Shown here piece by piece: positions 1-5,641 of a stretch of 5,641 nucleotides of DNA. A program made the translations under genes and the position numbers. The DNA is from a bacterium (GTDB lineage Bacteria > Latescibacterota > UBA2968): assembly GCA_027296045.1 (NCBI GenBank), contig JAPUJS010000305.1, positions 1 through 5,641 of the forward strand, given 5' to 3'. Position 1 is the stretch's first letter. Every line of letters starts with the position of its first letter. The notes under the pieces are model-generated. The model was not told where the DNA came from. It did not search any database and was given only the letters and a program-made list of their open reading frames with translations.

Positions 1-3000
1 AGACGACGCTCCTGGAGAATACAGGGCTCAACCTGCCCTTCGGCCGTCCCCGCCAGGTTCCCGGCCGCAAAGCCGGATGTAACTGGTGGTTTTTCGACCG
101 GGGCATTGTGCTGGATATCGATGGGAATTATGTGCTGCGGGCAGATGAGCCGAAAGCCGACGAACGGTCGTGGTTTGCCCTGTTGCGCTTGCTTCAGAAA
201 TACCGGCCCCAGCGCCCCATTGACGGCGTTGTGCTGACCATCCCCTGCACAGATCTTCTGGGAGCACCCAATCAGCACGAGGCATTGGCCGCCCGGGCCC
301 GGGACAAGGCGGCGGTGTTGTCCAATCAGCTCTGGCAGGCCCAGAAGAGGCTGGGCATGCGCTTCCCCATCTATGTGCTGGTGACCAAATGTGATGAAGT
401 TCCCGGATTCAAGAGTTTTTTCAAGGAACTGCCCGAGTCGCTTCGCCAGGATATCTTTGGCTGGTCCAATCCCTATGCGGTAGATACCGCCTATACCTCC
501 GAGTGGGTCGATGAGGCCTTCGGGCAGACGCTGGATACGCTGCATCAGACCCAGACCGAGATCTTTTCGGAGGTGCGGGAAGTAGAGGAGTCGGACCGGG
601 TTTTTCTCTTTCCTTCCGAATTTCAGACCATAGCAGCGCCCCTACAGATCTACTTAAACCACATTTTCAGACCAAGCGTCTATCAGGAATCCTTTGTCTG
701 CCGTGGCATTTATTTTTGCGGGGAAGTCGAAGAATTGCCCGTTGGGCCGGCCCCTACCGGTTCGGTGCCAAGCCCGCTGGGTCGGCCTGCCGACCCGAGA
801 CCCCGTTTTTTGAAACATCTTTTTGAACGCAAGGTTTTTCCAGAATTCGGTCTTTCACAGCCGATTGCCAGGACGGGCCTGTCCAGAAACCGGGCGACGT
901 TGGCCGCACAGGCCCTGCTGGGGGTGGTGTTGCTGCTCGGCAGCTTTGGGCTCTGGAATGTTTCCGGAGATCTCCAGAGACAACAGCAGACGCTGTTGCC
1001 GGTTTTCCGACAGATTGCGCTGGACCTGAGGACGGTCAATGAACGGAAAAACATCCCCAGGCGGCTTTTCAGCAAGATGGCCGAAGAGGTGCTTGAAGGG
1101 ATGTCTCAGATTCGGAATTCTGACCTGAGTACTGTTTTTATTCCGTCTTCGTGGAATGCCTTTTCCGAACTCCATGGGGAGATTGTGGGCGCTGTGACCC
1201 GAGCGTATGACGAGATTATCATGAAATCGCTGGCCGGCGAATTGCAGAACAAAACCGACCGGATTATCTATCAGAAAGGCTGGAAACCATCTGCTGCAAC
1301 CAGCCCGATTGTGGCAGACTCGGCAGAGCGGTTCAATCTGGCGGAACGCCCCCGTGCTATTGAGGCCCTGCCCGAGTTTATGGCGTTAAAAGAATTTATG
1401 CAAGACCTGGACCAGCTGGACCAGCACCTGACCTTTTTCAACGATCTTCAGAGCATCGGGTTTGCCGATCCAAAGGTTTTTGCAGAGGTGGTGAGTTATG
1501 TGTTCCAGAGGCCTCTGCCGGCGGAGTTTTTTGACTATACGGGTTTTTTCCAGGAGGCATTGGCCAATGTGGGCGGGCGGCATATCGTCCTGGATATTTA
1601 CAAAGAAGACGCTTCCGGCCGAATGCGTGAACACTTCCAGCGGTTTCACAAGAGCGCTTTAGAAAACAATATTTTGCTTTTATACCTCGACGCCATTTCA
1701 AGGCAGAGCGAGCAACTCGGCCAGGAGCGCCGGAACGCCCAGGGGGGAGATTCATTGCAGCATTTACTGGACACGATTTTGCAGGCAGAGGCTGCACTTG
1801 TCGATCCCAAGCTGGCCTGGCTGGCCAAAGACACCTTTGAACCGGGTGCCACATTTACGGAGGTTCTAACATGGATCGACCAGTCCACATTTTTGGGGCC
1901 GGAATTTCGGGAAAAGGTCGTCTCGGAAGGCGAGGCATCCTTCCGGCGGTTGAAACTGCGGCTTTGGGAATCGGAAGCAGAACACACAGGGCCGCTTCTA
2001 GAACGGAACGACAGCGGCCAGGTGACCCTGAAGTTCTCGCCCAATATGCTGGCGTTAAAAGCGCGTCTGGTGGATCTGACCGGTCAGGCATTTGCCGCGT
2101 TAAAGCCCACCAAAGATTTTACGGGCGACCTTCCGCCGGGCACCCGGTTGATGTGGGATACCGACCTTCTGAAGGCCGCCGTTGCACTTGCCGAGCCCTA
2201 TGAGGCCTTTACCGACGGAGCCCTCCAGCAATTTCCTTTGGACTGGCAAAAGACCGTGGAACGGGCTTCGATGAATCGCCTGCGGGCCAATATGGTCGAT
2301 TTGATCGCAAAAGCCAAGGTGGTTGAAGCGATTCCTGAAGGCTTTGCCCAGTTGTATGTGGAGGATGAGATTCGGTTGGAGGCGCGAAATTTCAAACAGG
2401 CTGTGAAGCCGTTGGGCACCATTTTGGCCGCGTTTGACCGGCTGGGTTTTTCCAATGCCTACAACAATTTGTTCAGCCTGGTCGTTGCCCAGTCATCCCG
2501 CCTCCTGCGCTCGGTGGACGCCTTGCTGGAGGAAGAAAGATTATATGAAGCGGAGGATCTTTCGATGTGGGACGGCCGGAGGCGACTTTCGATGGTGATG
2601 TTTGGGGTGCAAGACCCTGCCGAGGTGGATTATTACCTGGACGTGCAGCGGGAGCGGGTGCGGCTTATGGCATTTGAATATGCCGAGCCGACGGTGACGT
2701 TTTTGGGCAATTCCCGGATGTCGCGGGGCCAGATTTATCTGCCGCTGCTAACAAAATGGCGGGGGATTTTGCAGGAACTTCGAGAGAACGAGACCAAAAA
2801 GGTCGGAAGTTCTGTAACCGTGCTGGAGACGTTTTTCCAGGCGGAAATGGATGATATCAATCTGGATACATTTTTGGAAAAGATCCCCCCTCAGGCATTG
2901 ACGGCCCGATCGGGCGATTATTTTCTTCAGAAGCGGCAGAAGGTGCTTCGCGCCATCTACAACCGGTGTCTGATCCTGGCGGAGAAAGAGGCGATTGCAG

Positions 3001-3791
3001 GATACGAGAAGATGGCGGTGTTTTTTAATCAACGGCTGGCAGGGAAATTCCCCTTTTCCCAATCTGCTGCAGATGAGAATACGCCCGAGGCGGATTTGAC
3101 GACTTTTCGGGAATTTTATCGGTTGTTCGACCAGAGCGGGCGGGGCGGGCAGGCTGTCATCAAGCGCAGCCCCAGGCTTCAACAAAAGGGGGCCGGAGCC
3201 CTGTCCTTTTTGGAGCGGATGGAGGCCGTGCGGCCGTTTATTGCATCCTTCCTGACCGGGGAAGAGGAGAAACGCGTGCCGGTTCCGATCGTGGATTTCG
3301 ACGTGGAGTTCCGGGTAAACAGGTCGTTTGAGATTGGCGGAAACCAGATTATCGATTGGACGATGGAGGTCGGAGAACAGACATTCCGGCAAAGCGATGC
3401 CAACCGGCGAGGGCGATGGCGCTTCGGCGATCCGATTAAGATTTCACTGCGATGGGCCAAAGATGGCGTTTATGCGCCTGCCCCAGACGGGCCGCATTCC
3501 CGGGTGGATAGGGCTGCCGGTGCCATTTTGTATGAATTTGACAATCACTGGTCTTTGATCAGTTTGCTGAAGAGCCAGGCCAGTTCTGCAGAAGACTTTG
3601 AACAGTTTTCGGACCTCAACCCCCACACGCTGCGCTTTGTGATCGACCTGCAGTCGGCCGGGAAGTCGGCCCAAAAGGGGGCGGGCAAGACAAAGGTATT
3701 TATCCGGATACGCCTCTTGTCGCCGGACAAGAAGGACGTGTTGACCCTTCCAGTTTTTCCAACCCAGGCACCCCCGTTACAGGAATCATAG
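1..3791 (+). CDS. tssM: T6SS inner-membrane complex protein TssM (IcmF family), 5' end missing
   Basis: TssM is the large inner-membrane component of the type VI secretion trans-envelope complex; it binds TssL and the lipoprotein TssJ. The frame is open from the first base to the TAG at 3789-3791, giving 1262 visible residues. It enters inside the Walker A loop: bases 1-2 can complete a Lys codon, followed by TTLLENTGLNLPF, the IcmF hallmark. Next come a G3-like DIDG (114-125), the RPIDGVVLTIP segment, the G4-like TKCD (384-395) and RGIYF near 703-717. One hydrophobic segment (897-965, ALLGVVLLLGSFGLW) matches the third transmembrane helix; the first two helices must lie upstream. The remaining ~940 residues are predicted periplasmic: a mostly helical IcmF-related region, then a beta-rich C-terminal domain from about 3280 containing RWRFGDPIKISLRW and HWSLISLL, as in the family's C-terminal domain that contacts TssJ. 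The GTG at 108 is internal, not the start. Adding the missing ~130 N-terminal residues gives about 1400, longer than the usual 1100-1200. Confidence 0.97.
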   Translation, partial: TTLLENTGLNLPFGRPRQVPGRKAGCNWWFFDRGIVLDIDGNYVLRADEPKADERSWFALLRLLQKYRPQRPIDGVVLTIPCTDLLGAPNQHEALAARARDKAAVLSNQLWQAQKRLGMRFPIYVLVTKCDEVPGFKSFFKELPESLRQDIFGWSNPYAVDTAYTSEWVDEAFGQTLDTLHQTQTEIFSEVREVEESDRVFLFPSEFQTIAAPLQIYLNHIFRPSVYQESFVCRGIYFCGEVEELPVGPAPTGSVPSPLGRPADPRPRFLKHLFERKVFPEFGLSQPIARTGLSRNRATLAAQALLGVVLLLGSFGLWNVSGDLQRQQQTLLPVFRQIALDLRTVNERKNIPRRLFSKMAEEVLEGMSQIRNSDLSTVFIPSSWNAFSELHGEIVGAVTRAYDEIIMKSLAGELQNKTDRIIYQKGWKPSAATSPIVADSAERFNLAERPRAIEALPEFMALKEFMQDLDQLDQHLTFFNDLQSIGFADPKVFAEVVSYVFQRPLPAEFFDYTGFFQEALANVGGRHIVLDIYKEDASGRMREHFQRFHKSALENNILLLYLDAISRQSEQLGQERRNAQGGDSLQHLLDTILQAEAALVDPKLAWLAKDTFEPGATFTEVLTWIDQSTFLGPEFREKVVSEGEASFRRLKLRLWESEAEHTGPLLERNDSGQVTLKFSPNMLALKARLVDLTGQAFAALKPTKDFTGDLPPGTRLMWDTDLLKAAVALAEPYEAFTDGALQQFPLDWQKTVERASMNRLRANMVDLIAKAKVVEAIPEGFAQLYVEDEIRLEARNFKQAVKPLGTILAAFDRLGFSNAYNNLFSLVVAQSSRLLRSVDALLEEERLYEAEDLSMWDGRRRLSMVMFGVQDPAEVDYYLDVQRERVRLMAFEYAEPTVTFLGNSRMSRGQIYLPLLTKWRGILQELRENETKKVGSSVTVLETFFQAEMDDINLDTFLEKIPPQALTARSGDYFLQKRQKVLRAIYNRCLILAEKEAIAGYEKMAVFFNQRLAGKFPFSQSAADENTPEADLTTFREFYRLFDQSGRGGQAVIKRSPRLQQKGAGALSFLERMEAVRPFIASFLTGEEEKRVPVPIVDFDVEFRVNRSFEIGGNQIIDWTMEVGEQTFRQSDANRRGRWRFGDPIKISLRWAKDGVYAPAPDGPHSRVDRAAGAILYEFDNHWSLISLLKSQASSAEDFEQFSDLNPHTLRFVIDLQSAGKSAQKGAGKTKVFIRIRLLSPDKKDVLTLPVFPTQAPPLQES
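897..965 (+). other. Third transmembrane helix of TssM
   Basis: A run of about 23 mostly hydrophobic residues beginning TLAAQALLGVVLLLG follows a basic stretch (TGLSRNR). It lies about 300 residues after the Walker A lysine, where TssM proteins carry the last of their three membrane helices. It separates the cytoplasmic NTPase-like domain from the periplasmic region. The basic residues before it and the known family topology place the N-terminal side in the cytoplasm. Confidence 0.85.
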
Positions 3792-3797
3792 GTTTGG

Positions 3798-3803
3798 AAA
3801 GGA
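3798..3803 (+). promoter_or_regulatory. Shine-Dalgarno site for the small frame at 3813
   Basis: AAAGGA lies nine bases before the ATG at 3813 and seven bases after the tssM stop. The spacing is suitable for ribosome binding, and this is the main reason to take the small downstream frame seriously. Confidence 0.45.
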
Positions 3804-3812
3804 CAGAACGTT

Positions 3813-3995
3813 ATGGACCCAAACGCGCATAAAAAGGTTCGAGGCACGGAACAGATACACGTACGGATTCAACACGATATCCCCGAGTCGGCCCGTCCGG
3901 TCGGGATGGGCAGGCGGCCCATCCTCCGCAAAATAGTATCTAACCGACACGCAAAAAATCGAACGGGGATGATCCGGGAGACAAATGGCTTATGA
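3813..3995 (+). CDS. Possible 60-residue basic protein of unknown function between tssM and tssA
   Basis: This is a short frame filling almost the whole tssM-tssA junction. Supporting signs are an AAAGGA site nine bases before the ATG and a stop codon overlapping the tssA start as ATGA (3992-3995), the classic arrangement for translational coupling. The product begins MDPNAHKKVRG and is strongly basic: 9 Arg and 4 Lys against 5 acidic residues. It has no signal peptide, membrane segment, cysteine or motif that I recognise. Many T6SS clusters carry accessory genes such as tagF next to tssM, but nothing here resembles one. Third-position base use looks mixed, less GC-rich than in the flanking genes, and a hairpin lies inside it. 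It may instead be a leader frame that delivers ribosomes to tssA, the decayed end of a lost gene, or chance. Existence as a translated frame is plausible; function is unknown. Confidence 0.4.
   Translation: MDPNAHKKVRGTEQIHVRIQHDIPESARPVGMGRRPILRKIVSNRHAKNRTGMIRETNGL
3904..3924 (+). other. Perfect 8-bp hairpin upstream of tssA
   Basis: GGATGGGC and GCCCATCC are exact inverse complements flanking a five-base loop (AGGCG); a G-U pair can extend the stem by one. It lies 67 bases before the tssA start and inside the small frame. No T-tract follows (next bases are TCCGC), so it is not a standard intrinsic terminator. It could be an RNA-processing, stability or attenuation element, or a chance structure in GC-rich DNA. 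Confidence 0.5.
3976..3980 (+). promoter_or_regulatory. Weak Shine-Dalgarno site for tssA
   Basis: GGGAG lies eleven bases before the ATG at 3992. This is slightly far and not a strong match, consistent with tssA translation relying partly on ribosomes finishing the overlapping small frame. Confidence 0.4.
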
Positions 3996-5128
3996 ACGAA
4001 CCCAGAGAAGAATTCTCCGTTGATCTGGAACGGTTGCTCACGCCGATTTCCGCCGAGCAACCCGCAGGCGAGTCGCTGCGCTATGAAGGCACCTATGACC
4101 GGGTGCAGGAAGCGCGCAAGGAAGACGACCCGACCCTGCCCCAGGGGGTGTGGCAGGCCGACCTGAAACGGGCGGACTGGGAGTCCGTAGAGTCGATTTG
4201 CCGCGAGGCCCTGGAGACGCGCACCAAGGATTTGCAGCTTGCAGTCTGGTTGATGGAGGCCTGGCTGCACCTGCACGGTTTTGCAGGGGCGCGGGAAGGG
4301 GTCCGGTTGATCGCGGGCCTTTGCGAGTCGTTCTGGGACGGGCTTTATCCGGAACTGGAAGAAGACAGCCTGGAGTTCCGGCTTTCACCTCTTGAGTGGG
4401 TGAACAACAGATTGACGCTCACGCTTAAACAGATTCCGATCAGCCATCCCGAGGTCCGAGATCGCCCCGCTCACACCTGGAGTGACTGGGAGGCGGCGCT
4501 GATTCTGGAGGGCCAGATCCAGCGCGACGTGAGGGTGCTCAGGGCCGCCGAGGCCGAGGGCAAACCCACTCTCACGCAGATCCGCGGGAGTATTTTGCTG
4601 ACGCCCAAGCCTTTCTTTGTCGCACTGTATGCGCAACTGGGCGACCTCATAGATGCGATTGTGGGGTTGGAACGCCTCCTGGAAGAGAAAGGGAGTCGAA
4701 CCCCCAACCTGAACCAGTTTAAAAATATGGTGCAAGAGATCCAGCAACTGGCGAGCAGAGTTCTCGAGGAACGGGAAGGCGAGGGTGGGGACGATACGGA
4801 AACCCCGGGCATCTTGCCGACGGCCGGACAGGCCCCCGTTCTGGGCGACGAAAAGGGGACCTATGAAGCCGGACCGATTCGCAGCCGGACCGAGGCATAT
4901 CAGCGGCTGTCGGAGATCGCCGATTATCTGGCGCAGGTAGAACCGCACAGCCCCACGCCATATCTGGTCCGGCGGGCGGTGGCCTGGGGCAGTATGACCG
5001 TGATGGAATTGCTGCAGGAACTGGTGCAGGACCAAAGCGATCTGCAGGCAATTTACAGTTTGCTGGGGATACGGGGAGACTCCGCAGGTCCCCCCCAGAA
5101 TCCGGGCATCAGCGAAGACGACTATTGA
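3992..5128 (+). CDS. tssA: T6SS assembly protein TssA (ImpA family)
   Basis: TssA primes and coordinates T6SS tail assembly: it contacts the membrane complex and baseplate and stays at the distal end of the growing tube and sheath. The protein has 378 residues, within the family's range for the shorter forms. The ImpA N-terminal domain covers about residues 12-125, with LLTPISAEQPAGESLRYEG, an ADW (61-63), RTKDLQLAVWL (77-87) and GFAGAREGVRLI (96-107), all characteristic. A middle helical region (about 130-257) and a charged Glu/Gly/Pro-rich linker (about 258-296) follow. The C-terminal domain has RSRTEAYQRL, EPHSP (317-321), AVAWGSM and LLGI (357-360), the signature of the short TssA type whose C-terminal domain forms rings. 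The frame is closed upstream by a TAA at 3941 and no usual start codon occurs before the ATG at 3992. The last 15 residues are an acidic, Pro-containing tail (ending SEDDY) encoded just after a run of seven Cs. Confidence 0.96.
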   Translation: MNEPREEFSVDLERLLTPISAEQPAGESLRYEGTYDRVQEARKEDDPTLPQGVWQADLKRADWESVESICREALETRTKDLQLAVWLMEAWLHLHGFAGAREGVRLIAGLCESFWDGLYPELEEDSLEFRLSPLEWVNNRLTLTLKQIPISHPEVRDRPAHTWSDWEAALILEGQIQRDVRVLRAAEAEGKPTLTQIRGSILLTPKPFFVALYAQLGDLIDAIVGLERLLEEKGSRTPNLNQFKNMVQEIQQLASRVLEEREGEGGDDTETPGILPTAGQAPVLGDEKGTYEAGPIRSRTEAYQRLSEIADYLAQVEPHSPTPYLVRRAVAWGSMTVMELLQELVQDQSDLQAIYSLLGIRGDSAGPPQNPGISEDDY

Positions 5129-5194
5129 GCTAAAAAAAGGATGGAGAAAACATAGATGAGTCAGGGTGGATACAGGACCGAATTTCATACAGGC

Positions 5195-5206
5195 GAATAA
5201 TTATTC
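5195..5206. repeat. 12-base AT-rich perfect palindrome
   Basis: GAATAATTATTC is its own reverse complement. It stands out as an AT-rich stretch in otherwise GC-rich DNA, and it contains the stop codon of the 14-codon mini-ORF. It has the form of a binding site for a dimeric regulator or an AT-rich promoter element ahead of tssB. It is the only such palindrome I noticed in the gap, and its role is inferred only. Confidence 0.4.
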
Positions 5207-5236
5207 CTCTCATTCAGTCCAGGGGAGAACGCCTTC

Positions 5237-5247
5237 AAGGAGGTGAT
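5237..5247 (+). promoter_or_regulatory. Orphan 11-base match to the 16S rRNA anti-Shine-Dalgarno
   Basis: AAGGAGGTGAT pairs perfectly with the usual 3' end of bacterial 16S rRNA. It lies about 110 bases before tssB. The nearest ATGs are at 5246 (overlapping the site, so too close) and 5264 (about 20 bases after GGAGG, too far). Both would give only 15 or 9 codons, ending at 5293. It is stronger than the real site of tssB, so it may be the relic of a lost start or a ribosome standby site. Confidence 0.4.
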
Positions 5248-5344
5248 GCGAAAAGAGAAGAACATGGTATACGCCCGGCCCGGCACAGGATGAGTCGCAA
5301 CCGGGTTTGCTGTAAGTTCGTAGATCGTTTCAAACCTTTTTAAG

Positions 5345-5350
5345 AAGGAG
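5345..5350 (+). promoter_or_regulatory. Shine-Dalgarno site of tssB
   Basis: AAGGAG lies six bases before the GTG at 5357. The strong match and good spacing decide the GTG as the start, since no ATG is available between the in-frame TAG at 5321 and the conserved TssB N-terminus. Confidence 0.85.
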
Positions 5351-5356
5351 AAGATT

Positions 5357-5641
5357 GTGCCAACTACGGAGAGTATCCAACACGTATTGGATCGCGTCCG
5401 ACCTCCCAGAGTGCAAATTACCTACGACGTGGAGATCGGAGGAGCGATCGAGATGAAGGAGCTTCCCTTTGTGGCGGGCATTCTGAGTGATCTGTCGGGA
5501 CAACCGACGGAACCGCTTCCGCCTCTGAAGGAGCGCAAGTTCGTGGAAATCGACCGGGACAATTTCGACGAGGTGATGGCATCCAACAAACCGCACCTGG
5601 AATTCAACGTTCCCGACCGGTTGACGGACGACGAAGACAGC
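5357..5641 (+). CDS. tssB: T6SS contractile sheath small subunit TssB (VipA/ImpB), 3' end missing
   Basis: TssB pairs with TssC to build the cytoplasmic contractile sheath around the Hcp tube; sheath contraction drives the needle out and the ClpV ATPase recycles it. The first 95 residues are present, of a family length near 160-180. The match is very clear: LDRVRPPRVQITYDVE (11-26), GGAIEMKELPFVAGILSDLSG (28-48), then RKFVEIDRDNFDEVM (60-74) and PHLEFNVPDRL (79-89), all in the expected order. The VQITYDVE strand belongs to the part that interlocks sheath subunits. The start is GTG with AAGGAG six bases upstream. The frame runs off the right edge without a stop; tssC is expected next. Its separation from tssA by 228 bases allows independent expression from the upstream genes, though no promoter is evident. 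Confidence 0.97.
   Translation, partial: MPTTESIQHVLDRVRPPRVQITYDVEIGGAIEMKELPFVAGILSDLSGQPTEPLPPLKERKFVEIDRDNFDEVMASNKPHLEFNVPDRLTDDEDS

Larger units (their letters stand above)
5129..5356. other. tssA-tssB gap with no convincing gene; mini-ORFs and signals
   Basis: These 228 bases separate tssA from tssB, long for neighbouring genes of one operon. A GGAG (5143-5146) precedes an ATG at 5156 opening a 14-codon frame (MSQGGYRTEFHTGE) that stops at 5198-5200. The same frame then stays open for 30 further codons to a TGA at 5291-5293, passing an ATG at 5246. Both pieces are too short to identify. The gap also holds a 12-base palindrome and an orphan anti-SD match, listed separately. I found no good sigma-70 pair and no sigma-54 GG/GC pair at correct spacing. 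The region could be a decayed gene, a long leader for tssB, or the site of an undetected promoter. Confidence 0.5.

Noticed and set aside
108..110. GTG as the tssM start codon
   Set aside because: The frame is open upstream to the window edge and that part encodes Walker A and the conserved CNWWFFDRG segment, so the gene begins outside the window.
1871..2203. 110-codon + strand frame in another phase inside tssM
   Set aside because: The tssM frame is continuous through this region, and the alternative product is Arg/Gly-rich out-of-frame sequence without motifs.
2748..3392. Long open frame on the - strand (214 codons) inside tssM
   Set aside because: It lies fully opposite a clear tssM coding region, has no recognisable domain and is typical antisense openness in GC-rich coding DNA.
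3904..3930. Intrinsic terminator after tssM
   Set aside because: The hairpin is good but is followed by TCCGCA rather than a T run, and tssA appears to be in the same operon.
4385..5188. Long open frame on the - strand (267 codons) opposite tssA
   Set aside because: It mirrors the tssA frame, its product resembles no family, and the + strand product is an unmistakable TssA.
5268..5273. TATACG as a -10 promoter box
   Set aside because: No acceptable -35 sequence lies 16-18 bases upstream (GATGCG is found there).
5282..5298. Sigma-54-like promoter (GGCAC ... GC) upstream of tssB
   Set aside because: The GG and GC elements are 15 bases apart rather than 12, and the TTGC element is poor.
1..5641. 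CRISPR arrays, tRNAs, insertion sequences or long direct repeats
   Set aside because: None was seen by eye; nearly all of the window is accounted for by three T6SS genes and two short junctions.

Overview
This window is a piece of a type VI secretion system (T6SS) gene cluster, with all recognisable genes on the + strand. It holds the 3' nine-tenths or so of tssM (icmF family; inner-membrane complex), a possible 60-codon reading frame of unknown function, a complete tssA (impA family; sheath assembly and baseplate cap) and the first 95 codons of tssB (impB/vipA; small sheath subunit). The tssM and tssB genes run off the left and right ends of the window.

Layout: positions 1-3791 are tssM, entering at the Walker A lysine and ending at a TAG. 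Positions 3792-3991 form a 200-base junction containing a small frame (3813-3995) with its own Shine-Dalgarno sequence and an ATGA overlap with tssA, plus a strong short hairpin. Positions 3992-5128 are tssA. Positions 5129-5356 are a 228-base gap with no convincing gene, but with several signals that look like remnants or regulation: a 14-codon mini-ORF, a 12-base AT-rich palindrome and a long orphan anti-SD match. Positions 5357-5641 are the start of tssB, with a GTG start and a good AAGGAG site.

How the genes work together (known of the family): TssM, with TssL and TssJ, forms the trans-envelope complex on which the baseplate docks. TssA coordinates assembly and polymerisation of the contractile tail. 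TssB pairs with TssC to form the sheath that contracts to drive the Hcp/VgrG/PAAR needle out. The collinear order suggests a single operon, with tssC expected just beyond the right edge.

Organism: a Gram-negative bacterium of moderately high GC content (estimated by eye). The TssM flavour (DxxG in place of DTAGR, a long periplasmic region) fits deltaproteobacteria-type T6SS clusters such as those of Desulfobacterota, but this is an inference from family resemblance held with low confidence. No mobile elements, tRNAs, rRNAs or CRISPR arrays were seen. The window is mostly a conventional T6SS locus; the least explained parts are the two junctions flanking tssA.
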